Source: Sycobia sp. Sy_11 (taxonomy: Eukaryota > Arthropoda > Insecta > Hymenoptera > Epichrysomallidae). From it: a DNA stretch of 64,000 nucleotides. Position 1 is the first letter of the stretch. The number at the start of each line of letters is the position of its first letter. Under the pieces are notes generated by a model that was given only the letters and a program-made list of their open reading frames with translations, made no database searches and was not told the DNA's origin. Below, in pieces: positions 1 through 12,330 of the stretch. Both the position numbers and the translations under genes were made by a program. The stretch covers positions 2,638,001 through 2,702,000 of the forward strand of contig JACCIC010000029.1 in NCBI GenBank assembly GCA_018907035.1, given 5' to 3'.

Positions 1-370
1 TATCGCCAATACTCAAGCAACTTTTGGAACAGTAAAAGTTGCCACTAGGTTGGATTCATATTGAAGATCTTTTGGATCCATTTTGCAGCAAATCTTGGAC
101 GCTCGTATATACATGCGTGCATATGTGAGTGCATATATATGCTCGTGTGTGCACGTATGTATTATGAAAAAATATTCTCTGTATTATAAATATAGATAAA
201 TATAACCCACTTACGTACAAAAAATTATTGTGTTTATTCAAAACAACTTAAATACAATTAATACTTTAATTATAAATCATATAAACAGTTATTATATCCA
301 ATTTTTATACATTTCAAATTATTTCTTATTTTTCGGATATTTCTTATTTTTAATATATAGATATATAAGC

Positions 371-381
<11 letters not shown>

Positions 382-418
<37 letters not shown>
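382..418. repeat. (TA)n microsatellite
   Basis: Uninterrupted TA dinucleotides. A GC-richer block starting with AGTAACGTTGCGG follows at once, so an LTR-like sequence may abut this tract as happens at elements 2 and 3. Confidence 0.95.
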
Positions 419-419
<1 letters not shown>

Positions 420-421
<2 letters not shown>

Positions 422-640
422 ACGTTGCGGCCCTTGCCCTGGCCACCGCTACAGAATATACTGCTCACTCTCACTTTCAGCACCTACCTGCTGATTCCTC
501 CGGCGGATAATGGATCGTCCTCTCTCCACGAGGGGGTCCGCTGATAGAGCGGGCAACACTAAACGCGGACTATTTATATCAGTAGCTCTACGATCGTTCT
601 ATGCGTATTATTGTATAATTATTTTTCATTCCTACCCTAA
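420..640. other. GC-richer block, possible LTR or terminal fragment
   Basis: A block of distinctly higher GC content begins exactly at the end of the (TA)n tract and is followed by the decayed minus-strand coding remnant. The position suggests the terminal part of a minus-strand element. No second copy is in the window, so the LTR reading is inference. Confidence 0.25.
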
Positions 641-644
641 GTGA

Positions 645-721
645 ACAATTTACTATTAACTATCTTACCCAAATTATTATTAACGATCTTACCCAATTTA
701 CTATTAGCTATCTCACCCAAT
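645..721. repeat. Three 25-bp imperfect tandem units
   Basis: Three successive units of about 25 bp share the pattern AATTTACTATTAACTATCTT followed by ACCC, each with a few substitutions. This is a short minisatellite with no coding signal. Confidence 0.7.
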
Positions 722-891
722 CGTACGCGTCCCAAATACGACCCCTACTTCATTTGGTCCTTACCTTCTTTCTCTCTCGGACAAGGCAATCTATTCGCTT
801 TGTTTCGCCTCTACTCTCGGGCTATTTCGTCTTCTTCTCTCTTCTCTCTCCTGGGCTGCGCTCTCTGTTCGACGGACTAAGTGGTGGCGGT

Positions 892-2201
892 CTAATGGTG
901 CCGCGCCACAAGCTCCGTCAGGCTGGCCTCCATCATCACGTTCTGCACCTCCGTCGGCAGGTCCTCCAATTCTTGCCAAGCTTCAATCAGTCGATGTTTG
1001 CATATCTCTCCTCCAATACATATTATAATATATCGTCGGTTCTCTGTCCGATTTCCGGCTATCTTGTCGCTCGCGGGCTGCGCGGGGTTAGTCGGCTCCT
1101 CGATTTCCGCTGGCCTAGTGTCCTCCTCATACTCGCTACTCTTGTCTAGATACGGCTCCCTCGTTTTCACCAGGTGTAAAGCTCTCGTCTGTGCCCCGTG
1201 TTGGCTTCTTCTCTATTATTTCTCGCGGGCTCGTTCGGTGGCGTACTCTCTTTTCCATTTTTTCCTTTTTGTTTCGTTGATCCGCTCGTTACAGATACAT
1301 CTGTTTGTTATTCGTCGTTGTCGGGCGTTTCTGTGGCCCGTCTTCATTCGGTAAACCCTCCCTCGCTTCTCGCTGATATCGATGCTTGTTGTCCCCCTAA
1401 TACACTTTCGGTCTGGCTGAGGCTACGTTTCATTATATTATATTGTGAGGCTGATGGATGCACCAAACGTACTATCTGGTCCGTACCTCCTGGCGTAGGG
1501 ATCTCCATCGGTATCCGCAGTATCGGTTCCGGTGGCTGTGTCTCGCGGGCTAAACTCGTGTGCCATTCCGTTGGCCGCGTGTCTTGCCCGTATGCCGATA
1601 TCCATCCGGATGACCAATAGGCATCATTGCTTCGATATGCACCCATGGTGGTAACCCTCTATGTCCATCTCTCTGCGACATGTCAGAGACTGCTCCAGTC
1701 ACTGTTGACATGATAGGCCGGGTAATCGTTGTGAAGGACATTTCACTGAATGCCGTCGAGAATGATATGGTAATTGTCGTGGTCACCTCCGTTCGACCAA
1801 ACATAACTACTGATGTGCTCACGGTCTCTGCGATGGTGGTGGACGAGCTTGCTCCTAATAGCGGCATCTCCTCTGCCTACTCGATGTCAGATGTTTTCAG
1901 GGCTGGCAGCATCTCCTCAGCTGTATCATCTCCCGCGTTCTCATCCCATTCGAGATACCACGGTACGTCCTCTTAAGTTCGGAATACTTTGTATGCGTAT
2001 CGTAGCAGCCGCTCTGCTAACACTGGTACATCTCCTCTTATGGCTAAGGCGCATCTCTCGTAGCCTATTTGCTAGATTTTCCCGACTCTCAGCTCTTAAG
2101 ATCCTTAGCCGGTGCTGCATATCTCTATCACCGGTGATCATTTGTTCCATCAGCCTCTGGTATTGCTCCGATTGTCTTAAGTTACCTTCTGACCGTTCCA
2201 T
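892..2201 (-). pseudogene. Decayed gag-like coding remnant
   Basis: Four minus-strand open stretches in different frames follow one another: 2201-1941, 1867-1550, 1646-1344 and 1170-892. The first is charged and helix-prone (MERSEGNLRQSEQY..., rich in R, E and Q). The last ends with a helical segment reading LIEAWQELEDLPTEVQ. GC content is much higher than the flanks. The layout resembles a gag or ORF1 of a retroelement broken by frameshifts and stops such as the one near 1870. No zinc knuckle, protease or reverse transcriptase was found, so the family is not established. It could be another transposon ORF. Confidence 0.35.
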
Positions 2202-2819
2202 CTTGATCCGCGTCCAATTTATTATTTTAATGGTGAATTAGTTGTATCTTCTATTAAAATAATTTAAAATATTCTTCTCTCTCGTCTAAGCTATTTGAAT
2301 GGCTCGCGAATAATTGATTTTGCTAAAGTGACAAAGAAACGGTAACATATGTATCGGGCACCTCCTCTATTTGTTCTCGGGCCGACCAAATAAAGTATAT
2401 TTGTTGCAATCTATACTGACACTCGTTCGAAATTCGAGCAATTTAATTTAAATCTTAAATATTATTTAAACACTACGTACATTTAATTTATTAAATTTTA
2501 AATCTCAAATCAATTCGATTTGAACATACTTATATTATAAATATCATTAATAATTAATATTTATATTATATTATAATTTTAATCAATTTTATATTTTATA
2601 TATTATATGTTTGATATCTATATTATTATTTTATATAATACCTGATTACTATTTTTTTTAAAGTTTGATGAATATTTCAAAATTAATAAAATAATTTCTT
2701 AATCTTTTATTTTAATAGTAAAAATAATATGTAAAGAACCTGTACAATATTTACCTCTAGTTTATATTTATCCTATTGTATAAAAAAATTTTTTTGTTTT
2801 GATGAAAATTTTTCTAAGT

Positions 2820-3310
2820 CCCGCGGCTAGGCCACTTAGTCTCCGGGGCGAGTCGACCCGACCCACTCGGCCGTGACTACTACGCCGACTTGTCTCTTGA
2901 GCGGCTAGCGGCGGGCGATCTGGTCCACTCCTGGCCACTACTACTGCTCTCTCTCTCTCTCTCTCCACCGCGGCCTAACTCGGTCGGTCGCCTAACGTCA
3001 ACGACGGCGTTCGCGTCGCGCCTCACTCGTCTGCTGGTGCGCTCGCAAAATGGCGGCGGTCGCCTCGCGCGGTGCACGTCGCGTCTGCTCAACGACGCAC
3101 TTCCGCCCACACGCGCACAGCAATGGCGGACATCCCGCGCCACGTGGCCGGACTAGGTTGAGTCCTAAGCCGTTCACTCTCTCGCGCACTGCCGTTGACT
3201 GTCAATCTTGCCAATTCTTGTTGCGTTTAACACGACTGTTGATCAAGTAATGCCTCTAAGTTTGCATCTTCGAAAATCTTCTCTCTTTTGCCGCCATGCA
3301 GGTCTTTGAC
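2820..3310. promoter_or_regulatory. CpG-rich island with YY1/Pho-type sites
   Basis: A GC- and CpG-rich island of about 0.45 kb lies in very AT-rich flanks. It contains a (CT)n run at 2947-2966 and three copies of the ATGGCGG core: AAAATGGCGGCGG near 3048, CAATGGCGGAC near 3121, and the reverse form GCCGCCATG near 3290. This motif is the known YY1/Pleiohomeotic binding core and is common in housekeeping promoters. Short ORFs run on both strands but none is convincing. It may be a host promoter with first exon; a GC-rich transposon fragment is the alternative. Confidence 0.4.
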
Positions 3311-3319
3311 GTGAAAATC

Positions 3320-5040
3320 ACCGTTCTGGAAGCATTGAAACCATTGTCAGCCCGTTTTTTCACTAATAGCGGTCTCATCATAGGTATTTGAGAGAAAGCA
3401 AAGTTGTACACCTAATATATATTAATATTTAAACTACACTAATATATATAAATATTTAATGAATACTTGATAATAATATTAAACAGACACATATTTTTAT
3501 TGATCTTATAGTCTTCATGAAATAAAAGAATTATATAATGATAGTCGGACTGTAAGACCAATGTATTATTTATTAGTTTAATTTTTTACAGTTCACATAA
3601 ATACAATTAAAATTGCTTAATTAATCTTCATAAATATCACTATTTAGTATGCTGAATAGTTCTTTTCGTTGTTGGTATCTTATAGTGTATGCCTCAGTGT
3701 AGCTACACATTGTGGTTCACTTTATTTAATTATCTCAATGGTTAGCTTGTAGATAACTAAAACAGCATATTGAAAAAATTACAAAGATATTTAAAACTAG
3801 TACATACTTCATAGTAGACTATAAAGTTTCAGTAGTGTCAAAAGTATTAACATGCGTACCGTGATTTCTATTTTTTATATTGTAACAGTCCTTCTGGAAT
3901 TCAAATATATTATCAAATATAAAATTAATTTTTGATTACAATTATACTATACGTATCAAAGCTATAGTTTGTATCAAAAGTATACTAACATAGGGAGAAA
4001 TGTTTTTGAAATGTTTTTAATTATTGTGTATTTAGCAATGTACTTTTTTGGATGTTATAAATGAAAACCAATGAAATGCGAATCAGAATAAATTTCAGAT
4101 GCCTAACTTGATTTACATATATATGTATATATATTTTATATCATTAAAAAAAACATTGTCAACACATAAAATCAATTATTGTTTAAAAATTATTAATTGT
4201 GTATATATCTATTAATTTACTATATCAACCAAATTAAATTTTTTTTCTTTATATGAAAGTTGTATTAAACAATATATTACTTACAATCAAAAGTTGCAAT
4301 ATCCATTTACTTTCAAAGCTGTCATAGTCTTTATATTGTACAGCAATTAATGTCCATATATACTTGTGTGAACAAAGTTGTCAATAATTTCACTTTCTTG
4401 CTTTGCATATTTTTAAAATTTAATTATTTTAGAATTATTTTTTATATTACCTACTTATGCTAAATTGTATTTGAATACTTTTAATAAAAGCTTAAAAGAA
4501 TGAATTATTGACAGAAGCTATATACATTAAGAGAATCATTTCAAATACTTTATCATCTAAATTATTTTGTATGTGAATATTATTTTAATTTGTAATTAGT
4601 CTTCTGACTTTTCATTTTTCTTGAAATTAAACCAAATCCTGTAAAAATCAGATACAATACATAAGTATTAATCCTTAAAATTAAGTTTATCTAAATGAAA
4701 ATAATCTATATACTTGTCTGGCAGTTTTTTAAAATCTTTTAGCGATATGCAAAATAGGAAGCTCGTCTGATATTTTTCATCTATATGCCAGAATTCAAAT
4801 CCATAATTTATTAACTTCATCATCGATCATAGTATTCTACAATTATGTTAGTTTTTAATTTTGATTACATATCTTTCACTAGAAATTTTGCTTATAAACT
4901 CCGAAAATATAAATATAAGAAACACCTATCATTCTTTAACCAAATTGTAAATAAATAGAACATTTTCAATTATTTTTTATAAATTAGTAGGCTTTGTAAT
5001 ATTTATTCATATATTTTTATTACGACTTATAATATTATAA
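3320..5040. other. AT-rich intergenic stretch, no gene seen
   Basis: Very AT-rich sequence with no open frame of note. The only recognisable piece is a diverged copy of a dispersed repeat at 3546-3612 (GACTGTAAGACCAAT), listed separately. Confidence 0.7.
3546..3612 (+). repeat. Dispersed GACTGTAAGACC repeat, diverged copy
   Basis: Reads GGACTGTAAGACCAATG, then an AT-rich stretch, then CACATAAATACAATTAAA. The same frame of motifs recurs at 13574, 33932 and 34317 and in inverted form at 34026. This is probably the terminus of a small non-autonomous element. Confidence 0.5.
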
Positions 5041-5134
5041 CAGTTCTATCCCGTGCCCTCAGATTCTACGCCGTATCTACAAGAAACCGTTAAAAGTCGA
5101 AAAACATAAGCTACAAAATGCATTCGTTTCATAT

Positions 5135-5235
5135 TTGCAACTACTGGATCCAAAATGGATCCAAGTTTCATACACCGTTTCACGCTCTAACTGGTGGAGT
5201 AATAAACAACCACCACGGATCCACCCGTTGCTGTT
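5135..5235. repeat. Imperfect hairpin region rich in GGATCC
   Basis: GGATCC occurs three times in about 80 bp, within short inverted segments such as ACTGGATCC/AAATGGATCC and TTGCAACT on both sides. It looks like a decayed inverted repeat. A similar TTTGGATCCATTTTGCA string lies at 69-85 of the window. Nothing coding is evident. Confidence 0.3.
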
Positions 5236-5386
5236 GCAACTGGTGGCTGCAAGTTGGACCCAATTTGAACAAAAACAAGCTTTCATAGTGGAGTCAACCG
5301 GTGCTCGGCAATCTATGTTATCTGGGCTAGTCAGATTCGCTTAATTTTATATTTATTTAAAATTTATATATATTTATATTTATATG

Positions 5387-5538
<152 letters not shown>

Positions 5539-5589
5539 AGTGCGTGTGTGTGTGTACTGCAGGCTTATTTACATAGTATAGAGGCTGGA

Positions 5590-6060
5590 TAAGGATAATG
5601 ATGGGTAAGTATGCGCCCGTCAGGTCTCCAAAGACATCTCAAGCCGGGCAAATCCCAAATCCTCAATAGATGCTTAGGTGTGGTAACAAGGTATAGATAC
5701 GCGTCGTTACCTTTTGCAACAAGGCGTAAGAAGTTTTCAGTTTTGTTTGACGCGCCGAAGCGAAAGGATGTTGTTCTTGATATGTTATAGTAAGCTTCAT
5801 GGGGAACTTATATTGATGTGCATCAAGAATACATTTATGTTATACCGTATCTTATACTTGGATTTTTTATTTGACTTTGCAACATTTGCCTCAATATCCT
5901 GGTCTATCCTTACAAATTTAGAAGTGGGGCGTGAGAAACAGTACAACGTAAAAGCAGTGCCTGGAAAGGACGTTGAGTGATATAGTTCCTATTTTGTTTG
6001 TAAACTATCGAGTATATTTTGTTGTTTGTGATTTTTGACATTAGAAATGATTTTTCAGTG
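5590..6060 (+). other. Sequence upstream of the gag remnant, possible LTR or leader
   Basis: Mixed-composition sequence between the (GT)n tract and the decayed gag. By position it should hold the LTR and leader of that plus-strand Gypsy remnant. No second copy or clear primer-binding site is visible, so the limits are unknown. Confidence 0.25.
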
Positions 6061-6065
6061 AAATA

Positions 6066-7330
6066 ATGGAAAAACCAGAGTTTTTTACGAACATTTCAGC
6101 AGGAAACCAGTACACACTTCCCCAGTTGAATGAATTTGTGCGCATATACAGATTAACAACAGTGGGACTAAAAAATGAATTAATTGCTAGACTGAAAGAG
6201 TACGATGAAAATATATGGAAAACAGTAATCAGAGAAGGACAAAAACAAACTTCAGAGAGCACATACTGCCTGAAATTACGGAAGAGTTATCGAATTCTAT
6301 ACAGCGCATGGCTTTAAAGGAAATATAAAGTCTGTGTCGAAAAGTAGATTATTTACGAAGAGATAGAGAGAGAGAGAGTATGAGACGAGAACTGGAACAT
6401 TTTCAACGGGAAAACACGCCACTAAACCACTCTCCGATATTAGAATCAGTGACGGAACGCAATTAAAACCTGGAAACGCAGGCATCTCATACGCTATTAA
6501 GATTCGTCAAAGCGTTATTATCAGAATTTGATGGAAAACTGATAAATTTTGGAGCTGGAAACAACAACTGTAGCTTATTCGCTCGACCTATGAATTAAAC
6601 GATAAAACGGTTCGTACCTTGGTCAGTAGAAAATTAAAAGGCCAAGCCGCCGCTTGGTTTTATTTATATCCGGAGTTTAAAATAGTAAACGTCGACGAAT
6701 TGCTAGATAGAATAAATGAAATCTACGATCATCGACCAAATTATTTGATTCGGCCGAAAAAATTTGAGGATAGAATTTAAGATTCACGTAAAAGTTTTTC
6801 AGTTTATTTGCATAAAAATAATTATTCGTAGGAATAAAGTACCAGTCATGGAAAATAAAATAATATATCATATAATTGAAGGAATCCCGGACAGCTAAAT
6901 GCAGAAAAATACTCGAATTATGTGTTTCGATACAACCGCGAAATTACTGTAGGCATTTGAAAAAGTTTCGCTGAAACATAGCAAATTTATCAATGATAAG
7001 AATTTCAAGGATGAACGTAAAATGAGATTTTATGATAATAATTATCAAAGCAGTAATAATTTTGGAAATCAAATTAAAGTAGAAAATACTATATCTGTCA
7101 AGATACGAGATACGTATCAGCAAACTGCACAAAGCCAAAACGACAGTATGGTCCCTGTTTTGAGTGCGGATCTACAACTCACCTACTACCTAACTGCCTC
7201 TGAAGAATGGACGACCCCTGGTCAATATGGTTTACAGCGAAATGTCAACTGGAGAAATAGCAACAGCGACAGAGAGCCTATGGCAACGACGTCCATAAAT
7301 ATGGTACATTCCTCTCTTAACACTCCAATC
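6066..7330 (+). pseudogene. Decayed Ty3/Gypsy gag with SAP-like N-terminus
   Basis: A methionine start at 6066 opens a frame with a SAP-like motif at residues about 17-50 (LPQLNEFVRIYRL...GLKNELIARLKEYDE). SAP motifs bind AT-rich DNA in other proteins. Downstream, in other frames, 6600-6660 reads VRTLVSRKLKGQAAAWFY, a typical retrotransposon gag capsid segment. At 7156-7197 a frame different from the local ORF encodes CFECGSTTHLLPNC, an exact CX2CX4HX4C zinc knuckle. Several stops and frameshifts separate these parts, and no protease or polymerase follows, so this is a truncated dead gag. The gag of element 1 (start at 29304) also opens with a SAP-like segment, suggesting related families. 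Confidence 0.75.
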
Positions 7331-7339
7331 ATTAATTGA

Positions 7340-8390
7340 AGCGTCAATGCTTTTAGGTGAATATTCTTCTGCTATTTTTATGATAATGTAAAAAATTCTG
7401 CTATTTAGAAATGATTTCATTACTTTATTAGTATAACATTTCTTTAAATCTAGTTAATTATTAGTGTATTTCGGAATTTTAGATATATTTTGTGTGAACT
7501 ATACATACTGTTATTTATAGGAATACATATAAAATGAATTTAGCCATTTCCTTTAAGCTGTAATTGTATAATATATTTTATTTTTTATTATATTAAGGAG
7601 TATTTTAAAAAAATATTTTTTATAAATATTATTTTGGTATATGAACATTTTTTTCACTATAAAAATATTTTGTGTAATTACACATATTATATTTCCCTTC
7701 ATCTCATACAGTTCATCTGACTATTTCAATGACAGGATCTTTAAGTTCGTTATATAATATTTTTTGTGTATATAATATACTTCGAAATTTATAAAAATAT
7801 TTTATATAATTTTTTTATAAAATAAATAATAAGATTAATATGTTTTCAAATTTTTAATATGCTAAAAACACATCAAAGTCGACTAACTATTTTACTTTTA
7901 AAAAAATGTTTTTTGAGCTTTCAATTAATTTTGAAAGATCTAATACTCAATGAATCTATAAAATTTAATATTATATTACTTTTTACATTTGGAACCGTTA
8001 TCTTTTGTTACATTTATGTTGAACGTCATATTAACCTATGAGGTCATGAGTGATCAGATGGTCTTAAGTATATAATGTACATATTATGGCTTCAATATTA
8101 TTTAATTTTTAAGAATTGTGTATGTTACATCTTAATCAGTTACGTTTACATAATTTCCATTTTCTAATAGATAGAGAATTAGTTTATGTTTGGAAAGATT
8201 CTGAAGATATCTATGGAGATGTAAAATATTTCCCTTTCCTCGTCGTGCTTTTTGAAATAGTATTAGGAGGTGAACTGAATTTCCAACCTTCACATTTCGA
8301 TAGCGATATAAGTAGTACGAAAAGTCAGACGTGTTGGTTCTAGTACTTATTTTTTTAGTTTTGGCATTTACCAATTAAATTCAGTTAACA
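7340..8390. other. AT-rich stretch, no recognised gene
   Basis: Highly AT-rich. Short open frames occur (for example 8116-8343 on plus and 8132-8374 on minus) but neither shows a domain, a good start context or splice signals I can defend. Confidence 0.6.
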
Positions 8391-8439
8391 GGCACCTTCA
8401 TTTTTGTAAACATTACAATTTTTAGATCAGTGAAAAATG

Positions 8440-9510
8440 AATCGTAATAAATTGTTTTTTCGACAAGTCCCTTTGCAGTATTTTGATTTGAAAAAATGTG
8501 TAGCACAAATTTATCTATTGCTTTAAGATTGTTTTGGCGAACAATCTCCATCGCTTACAACATATAAAGAGTAGTTTCAGTGGTTTAGAAGTGGAGATAG
8601 TGATGCTAATGACAAATAACGTTCTGAACAACCGAAAAGATGGAAAATAGTGAATTGAAAGCATTATTGAACAAAAACTCAGCTCAAACGCAGAACGAAC
8701 TCGCTAAGAAGTTAGGAGTGTGTGACAGAGCAGATCGCAAACGTTTATATGCGATAGCAAAGATTTGTGAAGGAGGAAAATGGATGCTACACGATTTGAC
8801 CGAAAGTGTCATTATGAATCGATACGACATCGCACTGTCTTTGTTTACCAGACAAAAAAAAAGAGTATTCTATGGTGTATTGTGATTGGTGATAAAAAGT
8901 GAATCTACTATGACAATCCTAAGTGCAAAAAGTCATGGGTGGACCAGTAACGTCCATGGTCAAAAGGTATTGCTGTGAATTTGGTGGGACCAACAAGGTG
9001 TGCATACTACGAGCCGCTAAAACCGAATTACACCATCACTGTCAAGGTATACAAAGGCCAACTGAATGATTTGTAATATAAATTGATCGAACATAGATCA
9101 GCAATAGCGAACAATAGAGGTAAAGTCATTTCTTGCATGACAATGCTCGGCTACATGTTACGAAAGCCGTCGAAAACACCCTGTTGGAGATCGAATAGAA
9201 ATGTTGCCGCAATCAGCATACTCGACAGACTACGCCTTCTGATTACCACTTTCTGTTACTACCTATTCAGATCGATACAGCACGACCTCGTTGATACGCA
9301 TATTCGACATGTTTAAGAAGTTGTGGATGATTGGATGGCCTCGAAAGTGCCATCGTTCTTTCGCCACGGTATCGCCATATTGTCATAAAGATGAGAAAAA
9401 ATAGTAGGAAATGACGGGAAATATTTTGATTAAGATAATCTGTATCCATTGTCCATCATAAATGTCCTTTTTCCGTTAAGTAAGTTCGGAAACTAAGTTC
9501 GTCTCCTAAT
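8440..9510 (+). pseudogene. Dead mariner transposase (Tc1/mariner superfamily)
   Basis: Mariner transposase landmarks appear in order but in shifting frames. Near 8570 is FQWFRSGDSDAND, the N-terminal helix-turn-helix region. Around 8640-8760 is the second DNA-binding region. Near 8880 is VIGDKK followed by IYYDNPK, carrying the first catalytic Asp. At 9136-9159 is HDNARLHV with the second Asp (codon 9139-9141). At 9235-9249 is PSDYH with the third Asp (codon 9241-9243). The last two lie in one frame 33 codons apart, one fewer than the usual D34D spacing. Stops and frameshifts elsewhere show it is inactive. The right end may be the TTCGGAAACTAAGTTCGTC region near 9486-9508, just before TA. 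No matching left terminus was identified. Confidence 0.85.
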
Positions 9511-9729
9511 ATAATGTTGAAATTTGTAAAATTCGATTATTTATTTATAATAATCGTAACAGTTGATCAAATTCGTAAGTTTGATTCTCGATAATAACAA
9601 AATCGAAGGATTTGGAATGTTTGAATTTTATGTTTGAAATAGTTACTCTTAAGTTATTATAATGCTATATATTCTGATTAAATATTATTACACTGCACTT
9701 TTATATGTAATATATCATAAATGAAATCG

Positions 9730-10263
9730 TTAGTCAGGCGATGGGCCGAACAACTCGATTTCGAACGTTATAGAATCGACCAACTCGGCTGGTGGTAACT
9801 TTTCTCGTTTGCTTTTTGGATGTGGTGGCTTTTTAAAGAGATCTACGTTGGTCGTCGCCAGATTTGCTGCGGATAAAAGCAAGATGGGTGTGAGGCGGCT
9901 CTTGTAGAGTAGGCAGTAATTCACGATGACTAACTTATCCTGGACGAACCGATCGCCGAGGCGTATGGTCGTGAAGGCCGGTTGAGACCTCCCGCCCCGT
10001 TCTCCGGCAAAAAAGTTTTTTTTTGTAGAAGAAGAGCCACTTCGTATTGTAGCCTATTCGGTTTTAATGCAGATTTATCTTGTCGCATACGTGTTTCCAC
10101 TACTTCAGTACTGACGCATGCCATGGCCTCCAGTTTTCTTCACCTTCGAACGGTACATCTCACGCGGTTCTTTACGCTCGCGTTTTCTCTCTTTTCCGAA
10201 TATTCGTTGATTTTTAACTTCCGTTTTCCACTGGAAATTTTCATAATAATCAAACGTATCTAA
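9730..10263 (-). pseudogene. Minus-strand coding-like remnant of unknown family
   Basis: From high to low coordinates the minus strand has open stretches in shifting frames. About 10260-10110 is very basic (FGKERKRERKEPREMY). 10124-9930 and 9924-9730 follow, the latter containing LPPAELVDSITFE. GC content is above the flanks. The pieces could be an old gene or transposon ORF. I recognise no domain and no function is assigned. Confidence 0.3.
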
Positions 10264-10264
10264 C

Positions 10265-10715
10265 TACATAATCTTAGCACGTACACAAAATATATTTAAA
10301 AAATCAATATAGGATATTTAATAAATACGAAAGTTTCTGTGTCCAGCAAACGAAGGTGCCATGGAGAGACTAGAGAACTCCACGGATTATGGATAGTAGA
10401 TCACGTAAGAGTCAAAGTGCGTCCGTTCCCAAGGACGCAAATATTAGATGAATTCTTATTTAGATAATTATTATTATTATTGAAATTTGTTGTAATAATT
10501 ACCATTATTATTATTATTATTATTTGTTATAATAATTATTTTCGTCCTTGGGGAAGCTCGCACACGCTTAATTATTTATATATTTATAATAAGATTCATT
10601 TGCACGTATGCTTTAAATATTAAATAATATAAAGGTATCAAAAACGAGAGTTTTATATTATTTAATTAAAATGAGGTGCTCAACATATATTTCGTATAGT
10701 TCGTAAGCACAGGGA
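10265..10715. other. AT-rich stretch with (ATT)n-like runs
   Basis: Low-complexity ATT/TTA runs around 10465-10545 and no coding signal. Confidence 0.6.
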
Positions 10716-10719
10716 TCTT

Positions 10720-10748
10720 TTCTAAACTGGCTGCCACACCGCCGTGGC

Positions 10749-10793
<45 letters not shown>

Positions 10794-11005
10794 CGACGCG
10801 CGCGAGTTCCCCTCTGCTCACACTTGGCCTAAGTTCGTGGGGTAGGTATATTCAATATTCATGCTTGTATTATTTTGATTATCGCGCATTCGACGGCTAA
10901 CCGACATCATTGGCCGATTCTTTTAATTTCGCGTATTATTTTGAAATTAAAATTTTACGCGTATTAGGTTGCATTGACTATACAGCCTGATCGACGGCTA
11001 TCTAA
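10720..11005 (+). repeat. Dispersed repeat with (CT)n core, copy 1
   Basis: Contains GGCTGCCACACCGCC, a (CT)n run at 10746-10791, then GACGCGCGCGAGTTCCC, a GTAGGTATATT segment, TTTTGATTATCGCGC and finally ACGCGTATTAGG. The same ordered segments occur at 21230-21500. This is probably the terminal part of a transposon family. Confidence 0.65.
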
Positions 11006-11099
11006 TATCATTCTATGAGCAGTGACTTTAAGAAGTTATAAAATCGATTGAAATAAAATCATATATAAGTAACATTACATGTAATAGATCAAGGAAGTA

Positions 11100-12320
11100 C
11101 CTGGCCCAACAAATAAAACTCAAAAATTTTGGGGAAAAATATATTTATTTTTCAACATAATATCCTTTCAGCTCTATACACTTTTGCTAGCGATGTTCAA
11201 TAAATTCGATACCATTTTTATAATAAGAATTGTCAAGCTCCTCATAAAAGCCAGTAACTACCGATATCACCTCTACATTGTTGGAAAATCTTTGACCAAC
11301 AAGCCATTTTTTCAAATCCGGGAACAGAAAATAATCCAAGGGAGCTAAATCAGGCGAATAAGATGCATGAGATAGCAATTCAAACTTTAATTCATTAATT
11401 TTGGCGTTTGTAATAACTAATGTATGAGCTGGTGCATTGACTTGATAGAATAGCACATTATTCTTAGCCAAATGCGGCCGTTTTAACTAATTTTTTCGCT
11501 CAAACGTTGCAATAAGTTCGCATAATACTTGTAGTTAATAGTTTTTTCTTTTTCAAGATAGTCAATGAATATTATCCCACACGCATTCCAAAAAATCGAC
11601 GCCATAATCTTGCCTACAGATGGAATCGTCTTTGCTTTGAGTCCATTGTTTTGATTGTTCTTTTGTTTCGAGTATGAAGTGGTGGATCCATGTTTCATCC
11701 ATAGATATAAAACAGTGTAAAAATTTGGCTTTATTTTTGCGTAACATTACCAAATGCTCAACTGAAACACTTTCACGACACTGTTTTTGTTCCATTGTGA
11801 GCAAACGCGGTACCCATCTTGCGTATAGCTTTGTCATCTCAAAATGTTCAGTTAATATGCGATATACCGTAGTTTTTGAAATGGCCACCATGTCTGCTAT
11901 CTCGCACACTTTCAGTCGACGATCATCCAGTACTGCTTTTCTTCAACATTTTTGGAGTCGTGACTTCGTTTGATCGACCACTGTGATGCTCATCTTGGCA
12001 GCTCATACGGTCTCTTTTAAACTCTGTTATCCAATATTTTACTGTTGCAAACGAAGAAACAGTCTCATCCAGAGTAGAGTCTAGTTCAGCTTTTATCTTG
12101 GTTGGGCTGAGGCCTTTCAAATAAAAGTATTGTATCACATAACGATGACCAATTTTTTCCATGTTTACAAATGCACTGAAAACGTTTATTATTGATGATT
12201 GTCAAACAAATACTAACCATCATGGCGTCTTCAAACTTAAAATATATGCTTTATAGATTGTGTACTTTCTAATATAGTGGTATTTTTGAGCAACTACCGC
12301 CACCTCTAGGTCAGGCCAGG
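11100..12320 (-). mobile_element. Mariner element copy A with TIRs and TA duplication
   Basis: A 1.22-kb mariner. The left end reads TA|CCTGGCCCAAC and the right end GGCCAGG|TA; these are inverted copies, and TA flanks both sides as expected for a mariner target duplication. The interior carries the transposase pseudogene on the minus strand. The size fits full-length mariners (about 1.3 kb). Confidence 0.9.
11187..12162 (-). pseudogene. Mariner transposase, copy A, inactivated
   Basis: The start at 12162 (MEKIGHRYVIQYFYLKG) opens the N-terminal helix-turn-helix, which continues to 11923. The second DNA-binding part (VREIADMV-type helix, here CEIADMVAISKTTVYRIL) lies at 11909 downwards. The first catalytic Asp is in FISMDETWIHHF near 11690. 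The second site reads FYQVNAP near 11435, so the catalytic Asp of the usual QDN is replaced by Val. The third Asp remains (SPDLAPLDYFLF). Frameshifts near 11920, 11690 and 11475 split it into four pieces. This mariner type is often annotated as SETMAR-like in ant genomes. Another copy sits 190 bp away in opposite orientation. Confidence 0.9.
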
Positions 12321-12330
12321 TACTTATGGG

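Noticed and set aside
2768..3250. Protein-coding gene in the GC-rich island
   Set aside because: Short overlapping frames occur on both strands with no domain or splice pattern. It is better treated as a possible promoter.
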